The translations under genes and the position numbers were made by a program. From CAYQDR01 sp964416315 (GTDB taxonomy: Bacteria > Methylomirabilota > Methylomirabilia > Rokubacteriales > DASRDR01), in contig CAYQDR010000060.1 of assembly GCA_964416315.1 (NCBI GenBank), positions 1 through 27,567 on the forward strand: a DNA stretch of 27,567 nt, written 5' to 3'. Below the pieces are notes generated by a model, which was given only the letters and a program-made list of their open reading frames with translations, was not told the origin of the DNA and did no database searches. Positions 1 to 6,705 of this stretch are shown piece after piece. Within the stretch, counting starts at the first letter, position 1; the number at the start of each line of letters is the position of its first letter.

Positions 1-356
1 TCGCGCGGGGCGGGCTCCGCGGCCGGCGCGGGCGCCAGGGCGGCCGGGGCCGCGGCCCGGAACGCGCTGAGCTCGTCCGCCTTCACCGCGATCTCGCCGA
101 GTGCGGTGCGCACCTTCACGTGCCCGCCGACGAGCGTGCCGCGGATCACGCGGCCGTCCTTCAACCGGATCGCCTCCCGCGTGAGCTCGGCCACCTCCTC
201 GGGCTGGACCTCGATGAGGTCGGCCCCCGTGGACACGAGCAGCACCTCGTTCGCCAGCTCGCCCTCGAGCCGGCTCCCGTTCGCGAAGAACAGCTCTCCC
301 CCGCCCGCGGGCGCCGCGAGCGCGAGGACCATCGCCACAATTGCCACCTGCCGCAT
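1..356 (-). CDS. Secreted/periplasmic protein of unknown function (C-terminus outside window)
   Basis: Reading leftward from ATG at 356, the frame starts MRQVAIVAMVLALAAPAGGG, a short positively charged start plus hydrophobic stretch that looks like a signal peptide. A small beta-rich region follows with two similar units, one around FFANGSRLEGEL and one around LKDGRVIRGTL. An Ala/Pro-rich linker then runs off the window edge. The start lies 2 bases after the bactofilin stop codon, so the two genes are very likely cotranscribed, which may point to an envelope role. No specific family is recognised. Export is inferred from the N-terminus only. Confidence 0.6.
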   Translation of the reverse strand, partial: MRQVAIVAMVLALAAPAGGGELFFANGSRLEGELANEVLLVSTGADLIEVQPEEVAELTREAIRLKDGRVIRGTLVGGHVKVRTALGEIAVKADELSAFRAAAPAALAPAPAAEPAPR

Positions 357-358
357 CG

Positions 359-793
359 TCACCCGGTGACCTCCAGCCTCGGCCTCACCGCGCGCTCGAT
401 GAAGATCTCCCCCTTGACCGAGGACCCGTCGGCCGCCGCGAGGCTGCCGGTCTTCAGATTGCCGGTCAGGACCCCCTGCGGGAGGATCTCGACGCGACCC
501 GCCGCGTTGAGGTTGCCGCGGACCTTGCCTCCGACGACGATCCTCGAGGCCGTGATGTCCGCGTCCACCTCGGCGTGGTCGCCGATGATGACCGTGCCCT
601 GGATGTTGATCGTCCCCTCGAAGCAGCCCGCCAGCTCAAGGTCCCCTTCCCCAACCACCTCGCCCTTGATGGAGAGGCGCTCCCCGGCCCGGAAGGCCGT
701 GGAGGGGGTGCCGGAGCCGCCAGGCTCGAAGAAGAGGTCGCCCTCCTCCTCGCCGGAGTCGAAGCCGAAGAACCGCTTGATTCCCTTGAACAA
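359..793 (-). CDS. Bactofilin (polymer-forming cytoskeletal protein)
   Basis: A 144-residue protein with the bactofilin (DUF583) core at roughly residues 40-135. Short glycine-spaced beta strands (LSIKGEVVGEGDLELAG, TVIIGDHAEVDADI, VVGGKVRGNL) make up the right-handed beta helix. Bactofilins polymerise without nucleotide at the inner face of the membrane and organise cell-wall or envelope assemblies. The N-terminus (FKGIKRFFGF) is a short amphipathic stretch that could bind membrane. The start is TTG at 793, chosen because GGAGGT sits 5 bases upstream and because longer readings run into the divergent intergenic region. A good promoter lies upstream (828-856), and a secreted protein gene follows 2 bases downstream. 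Family assignment is confident; the cellular role is not known. Confidence 0.88.
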   Translation of the reverse strand: MFKGIKRFFGFDSGEEEGDLFFEPGGSGTPSTAFRAGERLSIKGEVVGEGDLELAGCFEGTINIQGTVIIGDHAEVDADITASRIVVGGKVRGNLNAAGRVEILPQGVLTGNLKTGSLAAADGSSVKGEIFIERAVRPRLEVTG

Positions 794-827
794 CCCCCAC
801 CTCCGCCAGGCGCACAAATCGCCAGCC

Positions 828-856
828 AGTGTACGCTGGGTTGGCGGGGGTGTCAA
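828..856 (-). promoter_or_regulatory. Sigma-70 type promoter for the bactofilin operon
   Basis: On the minus strand TTGACA (851-856) is followed after 17 bases by TACACT (828-833). Spacing is ideal, and the site lies 35 bases upstream of the bactofilin TTG start, giving a short leader with GGAGGT. Confidence 0.65.
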
Positions 857-943
857 GGGAATGGCCGCCTTCCGGGGTCCCCCCCTACTCCTGAGATGCC
901 GCTCGCCCTCCCAGCGGTTCGCGAGCCCCGGGGCCGCGTCGGG

Positions 944-949
944 TATAAT
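944..949 (+). promoter_or_regulatory. -10 element (TATAAT) for the zinc-ribbon gene
   Basis: A perfect TATAAT lies 28 bases upstream of the GTG start at 977, in an otherwise GC-rich intergenic stretch. No strong -35 is visible at the expected distance (about 921-926), so only the -10 is called. Confidence 0.5.
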
Positions 950-976
950 GGGGCGCAACGAGAGGAGGGGCCCGAC

Positions 977-1300
977 GTGAACTGCCCGAACTGCGGCACA
1001 CAAGTGGTCTGCGGCAGCTGTGGCACGCCCATCGAGCAGCCCTCCCGCGAGATGATCATCCTCGAGGAGATGGCGCGCCGCACGGCGCCCCAACCCGCGC
1101 CGAGCGGGAAGAAGCCCGGTGATCAGACCTTCCTCGTCGTGGCCCGCGGCCACCAGGACCTGCTGGACGAGCTCAAGCACGTCGTGGGCGATGTCGGCTG
1201 GGTCCGGGTCATCGAGGACCGCCGCGACGACCCGACGATCCTGCCGCGCGAGGGGCGCCAGGGCACGGTCTTCGTCAACACCGAGATCAAGCAGCCTTAG
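977..1300 (+). CDS. Small protein with N-terminal zinc ribbon
   Basis: A 107-residue protein starting VNCPNCGTQVVCGSCG: three closely spaced CxxC pairs able to hold one zinc. The rest is a charged, probably alpha/beta domain (FLVVARGHQDLLDELKHVV, then WVRVIEDRRDDPTILPREG) with no family I recognise. The phrase pattern 'RGHxDLLxxL...VIxDRR' suggests a surface element shared with other host proteins, but this is inference. Start GTG is supported by AGAGGAGG 8-9 bases upstream and a TATAAT further up. It is divergent from the bactofilin operon and ends 27 bases before the stranded tRNA half at 1328. Confidence 0.72.
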   Translation: MNCPNCGTQVVCGSCGTPIEQPSREMIILEEMARRTAPQPAPSGKKPGDQTFLVVARGHQDLLDELKHVVGDVGWVRVIEDRRDDPTILPREGRQGTVFVNTEIKQP

Positions 1301-1327
1301 TCCCTGCCTCACGTCCCCTGGGAGGTG

Positions 1328-1371
1328 TGGTGCCCCCGGGGTGAGTCGAACACCCGGCCCAGGGTTTAGGA
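1328..1371 (-). repeat. Stranded 3' half of tRNA-Arg, probably the native one (outermost att remnant)
   Basis: Matches the 3' half of the tRNA-Arg at 14996-15072 from the CCA end through the T arm into the anticodon loop, with one difference in the T loop (GAGTCG here against GAATCG in the gene). A 5' half is absent here; the sequence diverges right after the anticodon-loop bases. Together with the 5' half at 15832-15864 it would make one complete tRNA, so it is read as the original chromosomal 3' end displaced by integration. Confidence 0.8.
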
Positions 1372-2181
1372 GACGGCCCAAGGCGAATCTCCGCAACAGG
1401 TCCCCTGCCCCGTCCTCCCTCTCTGTGATCCCGGTGGCCGTGGTTCAGGATGAGCGGACTGGCAGCCTGACCACCAATGGCCGCGTGCCGTTCTGGACCG
1501 CCTCTCGGCGGACGGGATGATCCGGTAAGGCGGCGCGCTGGCACCGGGCGGGGCGATCGGGAGAGCCGAGCATCGCACAACGGCAGTCCTCAACCTTGCT
1601 CGCCCAGGCGCGTGAGGCTCTCACCGCGGCCGAACGGGAAGAGGCCGCGGAGCAGGCGAAGCTCACCGCCCTCCGTGACCAGGAGCGCCGGCTCCAGCGC
1701 TCGCTCGATGAAGCCACTCTCGCGCTCCGGGCGGCAAAGGACCGCGACGCGGTCGGGGCGGCCCGCGCGCGTTTGGAGGAGTTGGATCAGGGGCGCCAGG
1801 TTCTGCTCCGCGCGCGGCAAGACCAGGAACAAGTTACCCAGAAGCAGCAGGAGAAGACCCGCGAGGCGCGAACTGTGGTCCAAGAACTCGAGCAGCGCGC
1901 CGAGCGGCTCCGTCACGCGATCCGGTCGGCCGAACGGGGCATCGAGGCCCGTCAACGAACGATCCTCGGCATGGAGGAGGAGCTCGCGGGGCTACGGGAC
2001 CAGCTCGTGCGACTGCGGGAGCAGCTGGCCGAGGCGCAGGCGGGGCTCGAGTCGCTGCGACGCGGGCTGGCTGAGGTGGGGGACTGAGCGCCTTGGGGCG
2101 AAGTCCCCGCGCCAGCAGGCCTTCCGCGCGGCGCCCAGCGGCGCAAGCCGGGACACGGTGGCCGTGGCGGCGAGCAGAGTG
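1372..2181. mobile_element. Decayed tRNA-targeted element segment between two att repeats
   Basis: About 0.8 kb caught between two direct repeats of the tRNA-Arg 3' half (1328-1371 and 2182-2222). It has no integrase and only one convincing coding frame (the coiled-coil ORF at 1596). The stretch 1372-1595 carries only short frames. The best reading is the leftover of an earlier integration in the same tRNA. An alternative is that it is the distal end of a longer composite element that moves with 2182-15036. Confidence 0.45.
1596..2087 (+). CDS. Coiled-coil protein, possibly 5'-truncated
   Basis: A 163-residue frame composed almost wholly of Glu, Arg, Gln, Ala and Leu in heptad-like spacing (AAEREEAAEQAKLTALRDQE; LEQRAERLRHAIRSAERGIE). 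It should fold as a long antiparallel or extended coiled coil. The start is uncertain: TTG at 1596 has no ribosome binding site, and the frame is open upstream to an in-frame stop at 1518. The gene may have lost its 5' end when the surrounding segment decayed. No homologous family can be named from coiled-coil sequence alone, and low-complexity helical sequence gives misleading matches. It lies between two att repeats, so it is probably cargo of an old insertion. Confidence 0.5.
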   Translation: MLAQAREALTAAEREEAAEQAKLTALRDQERRLQRSLDEATLALRAAKDRDAVGAARARLEELDQGRQVLLRARQDQEQVTQKQQEKTREARTVVQELEQRAERLRHAIRSAERGIEARQRTILGMEEELAGLRDQLVRLREQLAEAQAGLESLRRGLAEVGD

Positions 2182-2222
2182 TGGTGCCCCCGGGGTGAAT
2201 CGAACACCCGGCCCAGGGTTTA
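2182..2222 (-). repeat. attL core: 3' half of tRNA-Arg (41 bp)
   Basis: Identical to 14996-15036, including the T-loop base that differs in the outer copy at 1328. Identity ends at the anticodon loop (TTTA then AGAA here; TTTA then GGAA in the gene), which places the recombination point in or next to the anticodon loop. Confidence 0.85.
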
Positions 2223-2477
2223 AGAATCCTGAACGACGGCGGAGAATGCTGCGGTTCACCGCGGCCTTTCGCCGCACCATTGTTGGCGATTGTCGGGGTA
2301 TGATGGAGGCGGAGCGGAGGCGGTGGAGAGGCCGTTTAGGGGCGGTTTGAGAGGGGCGACAGCCACAGATTCAGCCACAACCGCGGGCTAGGCGTCGGGT
2401 CGCTCCCGGCGCCGAAGAGGCGGACCCTGCGGCCCTGCCCGCGATTTCCTCTCGGGGTGCTCCGCGAGGAGGAGCGC
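2223..2477. other. Element left end: noncoding, integrase arm region
   Basis: No convincing gene. It holds the arm-type repeats at 2360-2380 and ends with the GAGGAGGAG ribosome binding site of the next gene. The stretch 2088-2181 just outside is also noncoding. Confidence 0.5.
2360..2380 (+). promoter_or_regulatory. Integrase arm-type sites, left end (two AGCCACA copies)
   Basis: AGCCACA occurs at 2361-2367 and 2373-2379, 12 bases apart, inside the left end. The same pair with the same spacing and nearly the same linker recurs at 14929-14947 inside the right end, with a third copy at 14920. Paired short direct repeats on both sides of an att core are what lambda-type integrases bind with their N-terminal arm-binding domain. 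Binding is inferred. Confidence 0.6.
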
Positions 2478-3263
2478 ATGGTCGGCAAGAGATCCTCTCC
2501 TGGCCGCCGCCGGCGATTGACTCGTGAGGACTACGAGCGGGTCCGGGCGGCATTGACCACGGTGACCACTCGGCGCTACAACCTCCCCGTCCACTTCCCG
2601 CAGCTCTGGCCGCGCGACCAGGCCGACGGCGAGATCCCCGGGGACGTGCTCTTTCTGCGCCAGCGACTGCTGCCACGGACGGCCGAGCCCTGGCCGCACG
2701 ACCTGTGGGAGGCGATCGTCGCGGTCATGATGCGAGAGCTGGGGCGCTCGGAGAAGATGGCGCGCTGGCGCCGCGCCTTCGACGCGGCGCTCGTCCAGGC
2801 GTTGATGCCGGCACTCATGGAGGCGGCGCTTGGTTCGGTTGACGCAGTGATCGCTCGGCTCGACGCGCTCCGCGTAGTGCCCCGGGGCGGGCACGCGCAA
2901 GGCGACACGGCGCGGCCGCCGGAGGTGGTCGCTTTCTTCGTCCGGCAGCTCACCCGCTTTCTCGAGCAGGAGTCGACCCCGGCAGGAGGATACCGTCCTG
3001 ACGCGCGCGCGCGATGCCTCGGGTACGCCGAGGATTTGGTCGCGCGCTACCGCACCATAACCGACGTGCCTAGTGACCCGCGCGGTCCGAAGTTCCGCGA
3101 CGACTTGACAGCAGGACTGCGGGACCACGTGGCCCCTGCCACCCTGGCCAAGCAGCTCGGTGGGTGGCTCTTCGGCGTCGAGCCCCGCACGATCGAGCGG
3201 TATCTGGGGTCCCGCCCCGGGGGTAATGTCCCAATTCCCGTCGGCCAGGAGCGACCTGGCTAG
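2478..3263 (+). CDS. Hypothetical element protein
   Basis: A 261-residue, mostly helical protein. The start is ATG at 2478, with GAGGAGGAG just upstream, rather than an in-frame earlier codon at 2457. The N-terminus is basic (MVGKRSSPGRRRRLTREDYE) and could touch nucleic acid. The middle contains hydrophobic helices (ALVQALMPALMEAALGSVDAV), and near residues 230-250 an Arg/Tyr-rich stretch (EPRTIERYLG) resembles a helix-turn-helix tail of a phage-type protein. I do not recognise a family. It is the first gene inside the left att and lies tail to tail with the NYN gene. Confidence 0.6.
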   Translation: MVGKRSSPGRRRRLTREDYERVRAALTTVTTRRYNLPVHFPQLWPRDQADGEIPGDVLFLRQRLLPRTAEPWPHDLWEAIVAVMMRELGRSEKMARWRRAFDAALVQALMPALMEAALGSVDAVIARLDALRVVPRGGHAQGDTARPPEVVAFFVRQLTRFLEQESTPAGGYRPDARARCLGYAEDLVARYRTITDVPSDPRGPKFRDDLTAGLRDHVAPATLAKQLGGWLFGVEPRTIERYLGSRPGGNVPIPVGQERPG

Positions 3264-3327
3264 GTGTGGGCTCTCAGGTACATTCTGCGCTGGCTGCATT
3301 CCGGGCCCGATGCTGCGCGTTGCCTCG

Positions 3328-3882
3328 CTAGGGCCGCAGGAAGAATGCTCTCATCTTGTCAACGTCAAGCTCGTGAACGACATCGGCAACTTGAACCAAT
3401 TCCCAAGACCGTCCCCTCGGAAGGGTCGCAAGCTCGACGTGCTTACCGAGTTCCTTTACTGCCTTGACCGCTTCGGCTAGGTCGCCATCCCCGCTGACCA
3501 AGATCGGAATGTCGATGAGCCCTTTAGACGTTAGCGAAAGCATGTCTACGCCGATACGCATGTCGATGCCTTTTTCGACGTATCGTTGCGTCGTTTTGCC
3601 GCACTCGCCACAGTGGATTTCCTTCTTCGCCAACTTGCCAAGCCGGACTTCGAAGTACGGGATTCTCGCAAGCGCTCCGTAGAACCGCTGCTGCTTTTCC
3701 CGAGCCTCAAGTGACGAGTCAGCGGGCAACGGGCAGTTATAGTAGTAGGTTCTCACGAGTTCACGATCCGAACCCACCAACCAGGTCGCAAATCTGCCAA
3801 GGTCAATGTCGGTACGTCCTAGGTTGTCTCGGCAAGCGAAGAAGAAGTTGCTCCCATCAATGAACACCGCGACCCGACTCAT
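3328..3882 (-). CDS. NYN-domain (PIN-like, LabA/DUF88) nuclease
   Basis: A 184-residue protein with the NYN signature: VAVFIDGSNFFF at residues 4-15 (first acidic residue D9), KGIDMRIGVDML around residue 108 and ILVSGDGDLAEAV around residue 128, giving the cluster of Asp residues that binds metal in PIN-like RNases. A CGEC pair near residue 90 could add a zinc-binding knuckle. The start is ATG at 3882, chosen for GAGGAGG six bases upstream; an upstream in-frame TTG is less likely. The gene is on the opposite strand from the rest of the element, has its own promoter and a structured leader, and is visibly more AT-rich than its neighbours, which suggests separate acquisition. Such nucleases can act in RNA decay or in phage or plasmid conflict; the role here is unknown. 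Confidence 0.85.
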   Translation of the reverse strand: MSRVAVFIDGSNFFFACRDNLGRTDIDLGRFATWLVGSDRELVRTYYYNCPLPADSSLEAREKQQRFYGALARIPYFEVRLGKLAKKEIHCGECGKTTQRYVEKGIDMRIGVDMLSLTSKGLIDIPILVSGDGDLAEAVKAVKELGKHVELATLPRGRSWELVQVADVVHELDVDKMRAFFLRP

Positions 3883-4029
3883 GGGCAACCTCCTCTGTTA
3901 CGAGGAACTGAGCCAGGGGCTTGAGCCCGGGGGGACAAAAGTACAGGGGGCCCGGTTATCGGGCCCCCTGGAGTTGAATTACCTGCCGAGCGGGATAGTG
4001 GTGCATTCCACTGGCAGGGGTCTTATACG
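3883..4029 (-). promoter_or_regulatory. Structured 5' leader of the NYN nuclease gene
   Basis: The roughly 147-nt leader, from the predicted transcription start to the ATG, can form three elements in order. The first is a two-part stem (CCTGCC/GGCAGG at 3982-3987 with 4013-4018, stacked on AGTGG/CCACT at 3997-4001 with 4008-4012). The second is a perfect 11-bp hairpin followed by TACTTTTG (terminator-like, 3944-3970). The third is a small CCTC/GAGG hairpin that overlaps the ribosome binding site. This is the architecture of an attenuator, but no known riboswitch class is recognised. Confidence 0.45.
3944..3970 (-). terminator. Intrinsic terminator-like hairpin inside the NYN leader
   Basis: CAGGGGGCCCG (3944-3954) and CGGGCCCCCTG (3960-3970) pair perfectly over 11 bp around a 5-base loop. 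In the minus direction the stem is followed by TACTTTTG. It lies between the promoter and the ribosome binding site, so it would act as premature termination rather than as the end of a gene. Confidence 0.5.
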
Positions 4030-4035
4030 CTCGCA

Positions 4036-4065
4036 AGCATACCGGCCCCCCAATGGCGATGTCAA
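4036..4065 (-). promoter_or_regulatory. Sigma-70 type promoter for the NYN gene
   Basis: On the minus strand TTGACA (4060-4065) is followed after 18 bases by TATGCT (4036-4041). The predicted start is near 4029, upstream of the structured leader. Confidence 0.6.
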
Positions 4066-4077
4066 TGGGAATATTCG

Positions 4078-4120
4078 GAGTATGAAATAACTATTATTTA
4101 TTAGCTACTTATAAGCTGTT
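4078..4120. other. AT-rich island in the divergent control region
   Basis: From 4081 to 4120, 32 of 40 bases are A or T, in DNA that is otherwise very GC-rich. It sits between the minus-strand NYN promoter and the plus-strand gene train starting at 4224. It could hold the plus-strand promoter (a TTATAA at about 4105-4111), an operator or a melting site; none is proven. Confidence 0.45.
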
Positions 4121-4223
4121 CCCGAGCCCTCGGCTGCTCTGCGTAACCCTCCTCCGCCGCGACACAATCGCGCCTCGTCTCTGTCGGTGACGGGAGTCTG
4201 CGCGCTCGCGTACCGTGCAGGGC

Positions 4224-4409
4224 ATGACGATCCTCTGGTCGATCGGCGATGTCGCGCGGGTGCTCGGGGTCAGTACTACGCGGGTGCGCCAGCTCGTCGC
4301 CGCGGGGCGGCTGACGCCGGCCGCGCGGACGCCGCGCGGGCTTCTGCTGTGCGATCCCTCGGTGGTCAGTGCGCTCGCCGCCCAGCGCGCCGCGCGGCGG
4401 GGGCGGTAA
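4224..4409 (+). CDS. Excisionase-like / HTH_17 DNA-binding protein
   Basis: A 61-residue protein: SIGDVARVLGVSTTRVRQLVAAGRLTPA forms a MerR-like winged helix-turn-helix, followed by SVVSALAAQRAARR. This is the HTH_17 fold seen in phage excisionases and small regulators. It is the first gene of the long plus-strand train, a usual place for an Xis or an early regulator. The start is ATG at 4224, with a weak CAGGG upstream; a GTG at 4215 would add three residues. Function as excisionase rather than transcription factor is inference. Confidence 0.7.
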   Translation: MTILWSIGDVARVLGVSTTRVRQLVAAGRLTPAARTPRGLLLCDPSVVSALAAQRAARRGR

Positions 4410-4411
4410 TC

Positions 4412-4678
4412 GTGAGCACCGACGCTCTCCCCCGCCTCCTCGACGCGGTCTACGCCGAGCCCGACCCGTTCGACACCGCTGAACAATTTGAGCGCGCGCA
4501 CCACGGCGACCTCGACCAGCTGAGCCTCGACGAGATCGACGCGGAGCGAATCCTCGCGCGCCTCCGCTGGGCCGCGATCGTCCACCACCGCGGGCGGCCC
4601 AGCGCTTGGCTCGAGCAGCGGATCGCGCTCTTGGACCGCCGCGCCGCGCGCCTCCGCTCCGAGCGGGTGCGGCGGTGA
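4412..4678 (+). CDS. Small hypothetical protein, coupled to the ATPase
   Basis: An 88-residue acidic, helical protein beginning at GTG 4412, 2 bases after the previous stop, and ending in a GTGA overlap with the ATPase start. The sequence (LLDAVYAEPDPFDTAEQFER; LARLRWAAIVHHRGRPSAWL) shows no recognised domain. Tight coupling on both sides supports expression. It may be a replication accessory by position. Confidence 0.6.
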   Translation: MSTDALPRLLDAVYAEPDPFDTAEQFERAHHGDLDQLSLDEIDAERILARLRWAAIVHHRGRPSAWLEQRIALLDRRAARLRSERVRR

Positions 4679-5970
4679 CGCGCGCGGCTCCCGTCGCCGA
4701 CCCGCTCGCCGCGATGGCCGGGGCCGATGGCACGGCACCGGGCGTTCTCCGCGTCGACGCCCCCGAGGTCCAGCGGCTGGGCGACGCGCTCGCGTTCACC
4801 TGGCCGGGCCTCGGCGTCTCGCTCACGTTCGATCAGCTCCGCGAGAGCCACGAAGGCCCGCTCGGGGAGATCGCCGTCTCCTCGGCGATCCTCGGCGAGC
4901 TTCACTGGTCGCGGCTGAACCTGGCCAGCGCGCCGGCCCGTGAGGGCCTGGTGCGGAAGCTGGAGAAGATCCTGCCCGCCGACCCGTGGCGGGCGATGCT
5001 CGACCGGGCCTGCCGCGCCGTCGCCGTAGCGATGCGCGAAGGGGAGCCCGTCGTCGCGCTCTCACCTGTGCGGGCTGCGGATTCGCGCCATCTGGTTCCC
5101 CGGTTCCTGATCCAGGGCGAGACCAACCTGATCTTCGGCGACGGCGGGAGCGGGAAGAGCTTGCTGGCCGAGACCCTGGCCGCGGCGGTGGCGGTGGGCG
5201 CGCCTCTGGCCTGCGGGCTCACGCCGACGGCCACGTGTCCCGCCCTCATCCTGGACTGGGAGACCTGTCGGGACGAGCACGAGGATCGCCTGGCCGGGAT
5301 CGCGGCGGGCTTCGGGTGCCCCAGGATCTCGGGGCTGTTCTACCGCCGGATGGCCCGCGCCGTGGCGGACGAGGCGGCCGTGCTCCGCCGCGAGATCGCC
5401 CGGCTCGGGGTCGGCCTCGTCGTCGTCGATTCCCTCGGCCCCGCCTGCGGGGCGGAGCCGGAGAGCGCCGATGCAGCCATCCGCTCCATGAACGCCCTGC
5501 GGTCGTTCGGGCCTGTGACCCGCCTGGTCGTCGCGCACGTCAGCAAGCTCGCCGCGGAGCAGCGGTCGGGCCCGGCGAAGCCCTACGGCTCGGTCTACGT
5601 CCAGAACCTCGCCCGGAACGTCTGGGAGGTCCGCCGGGCCGAGGAGGAGAGCGAGGACCTGGTCCTCGGCGCCTTCCACCGGAAGGTCAACCGCGGTCGG
5701 CTCCTGCCGCCCGTCGGCCTCCGCTTCGAGTTCGGGGAGGGGGCGATCCGGCTTCGGTCGCAGGACGTCGGGGAGCAGGCCGACCTCCTCGCCCGGACCT
5801 CCGTGGCCTACCGCATCCAGAAGGTGCTCACCGCGGGCGCGTTGGACGTGGCCACGCTCGCGGAGGAGGCCGGGGCCGGGAAGGACACGGTGAAACGCAC
5901 CCTCCGGCGGCTCGCCGACAAGGGCCGGGTGATCCGGGTGGACGAGACCCGCTGGGGGCTCAAGCGATGA
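4675..5970 (+). CDS. RepA-like AAA (AAA_25) ATPase with C-terminal winged helix
   Basis: A 431-residue protein. Residues 1-140 form an N-terminal domain without a clear family. The RecA-like core holds Walker A GDGGSGKS (155-162), Walker B GLVVVDS (247-253) and a sensor-like VAHVSK (286-291). Residues about 375-431 form a winged helix (VATLAEEAGAGKDTVKRTLRRLADKGRV). This matches the hexameric RepA/RSF1010-type helicase-loader ATPases common in phages and integrative elements. The start GTG overlaps the preceding stop (GTGA); longer readings are in another gene's territory. Iteron-like repeats start 4 bases after the stop, which supports a replication role for the pair. Replicative helicase versus recombinase-like ATPase cannot be settled from sequence alone. 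Confidence 0.82.
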   Translation: MTRAAPVADPLAAMAGADGTAPGVLRVDAPEVQRLGDALAFTWPGLGVSLTFDQLRESHEGPLGEIAVSSAILGELHWSRLNLASAPAREGLVRKLEKILPADPWRAMLDRACRAVAVAMREGEPVVALSPVRAADSRHLVPRFLIQGETNLIFGDGGSGKSLLAETLAAAVAVGAPLACGLTPTATCPALILDWETCRDEHEDRLAGIAAGFGCPRISGLFYRRMARAVADEAAVLRREIARLGVGLVVVDSLGPACGAEPESADAAIRSMNALRSFGPVTRLVVAHVSKLAAEQRSGPAKPYGSVYVQNLARNVWEVRRAEEESEDLVLGAFHRKVNRGRLLPPVGLRFEFGEGAIRLRSQDVGEQADLLARTSVAYRIQKVLTAGALDVATLAEEAGAGKDTVKRTLRRLADKGRVIRVDETRWGLKR

Positions 5971-5974
5971 GGGC

Positions 5975-6094
5975 GGACAGAGTGTCCGGGGTGTCCAGGA
6001 CAGCGTGTCCGCCCCTCCCCTCCCCGGGGGGGCTCCAACAGCCCCCCGGGGGGGCGGACGGACAGTTTTTCTCTATAAGGGTGTCCGGGTGTCC
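5975..6094. repeat. Iteron-like TGTCC/GGACA cluster with central hairpin (candidate origin)
   Basis: Eight copies of a 5-base core lie within 120 bp. TGTCC is at 5983, 5992, 6006, 6082 and 6090, and its complement GGACA is at 5975, 5998 and 6060. Two groups flank a GC-rich hairpin (6027-6034 with 6040-6047, loop CCAAC) and a short AT-rich patch (6064-6078). The stretch 5971-6139 has no gene and directly follows the RepA-like ATPase gene. An origin of replication is the most attractive reading; a transcriptional operator is the alternative. Confidence 0.5.
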
Positions 6095-6139
6095 GCCCCC
6101 CCCTCTGAGCCGCCCCGTCTGCCACCAGGGGCCCCCCGC

Positions 6140-6298
6140 ATGACCGCCCTCCTCCTCACCCGCGGTCTGCAACTCCTCGCGGCTCGCGTGGCGACGTTCG
6201 AGGAGCGCGTGCGGTCGGGCGACGAGTCCGCCTGGCCGCCGTACCTCGAGGCCCTCCGCACGCTGGCGGCGCTCGTCCGGGGCGCGGGGCGATGTTGA
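6140..6298 (+). CDS. Small hypothetical protein
   Basis: A 52-residue frame from ATG 6140, largely helical (LLTRGLQLLAARVATFEERV), ending in an overlap of 7 bases with the next start. It is supported only by position in the coupled train; no domain is recognised. Confidence 0.45.
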   Translation: MTALLLTRGLQLLAARVATFEERVRSGDESAWPPYLEALRTLAALVRGAGRC

Positions 6299-6705
6299 CG
6301 ACCGCCGAGATGGCGGAGCGGCTCGGCTTCGCTGAGGTTGTCGCTGGGCTCCTGGGGATGCCGCTCGACCGCTTCGCCGAAGCCGGCCAGGTGATCGAGG
6401 TCCGGGTGCCCTGGTGGCCCGAGCCTCTCTTCTTCGTCCCGTCCGAGCCCGCCGCCGAGCGGCTCGTGTCCGAGGGCATCTCGCGCGGCCGCGTGTGGAC
6501 GGGCTCGCGCCGGCGCGCCTTCGCGTGGGGTCCCCGGCCGTTCGCCGGGGCGAAGTTCACATTCGACGGGGACGTGGTCGCCGTCGTCCGGGTGGTCCTC
6601 CAGGTCTTCCGGGTGGTCCTCCCGGGCCCGCGCGTCCGCGTCCATGAGCGGGTCCCCTGGTCTTCGAGTGCGAGTACATCCGTGTTCCTCGCGGTTCCGG
6701 CGTGA
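6292..6705 (+). CDS. Hypothetical element protein
   Basis: A 137-residue frame. The N-terminus (LTTAEMAERLGFAEVVAGLLGMP) looks like a short helix-turn-helix or target-recognition helix pair. A mixed alpha/beta region follows (VIEVRVPWWPEPLFFVPSEP). The C-terminal 40 residues are valine- and proline-rich and poorly defined. It overlaps neighbours on both sides, as expected for a phage-type operon. No family recognised. Confidence 0.5.
   Translation: MLTTAEMAERLGFAEVVAGLLGMPLDRFAEAGQVIEVRVPWWPEPLFFVPSEPAAERLVSEGISRGRVWTGSRRRAFAWGPRPFAGAKFTFDGDVVAVVRVVLQVFRVVLPGPRVRVHERVPWSSSASTSVFLAVPA

Noticed and set aside
2478..3263. Restriction-modification or Abi gene
   Set aside because: No nuclease, methyltransferase or Abi motif can be seen in the sequence.
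5975..6094. TGTCC repeats considered as a CRISPR or tandem repeat
   Set aside because: Spacing is irregular and copies occur in both orientations; iteron or operator sites fit better.
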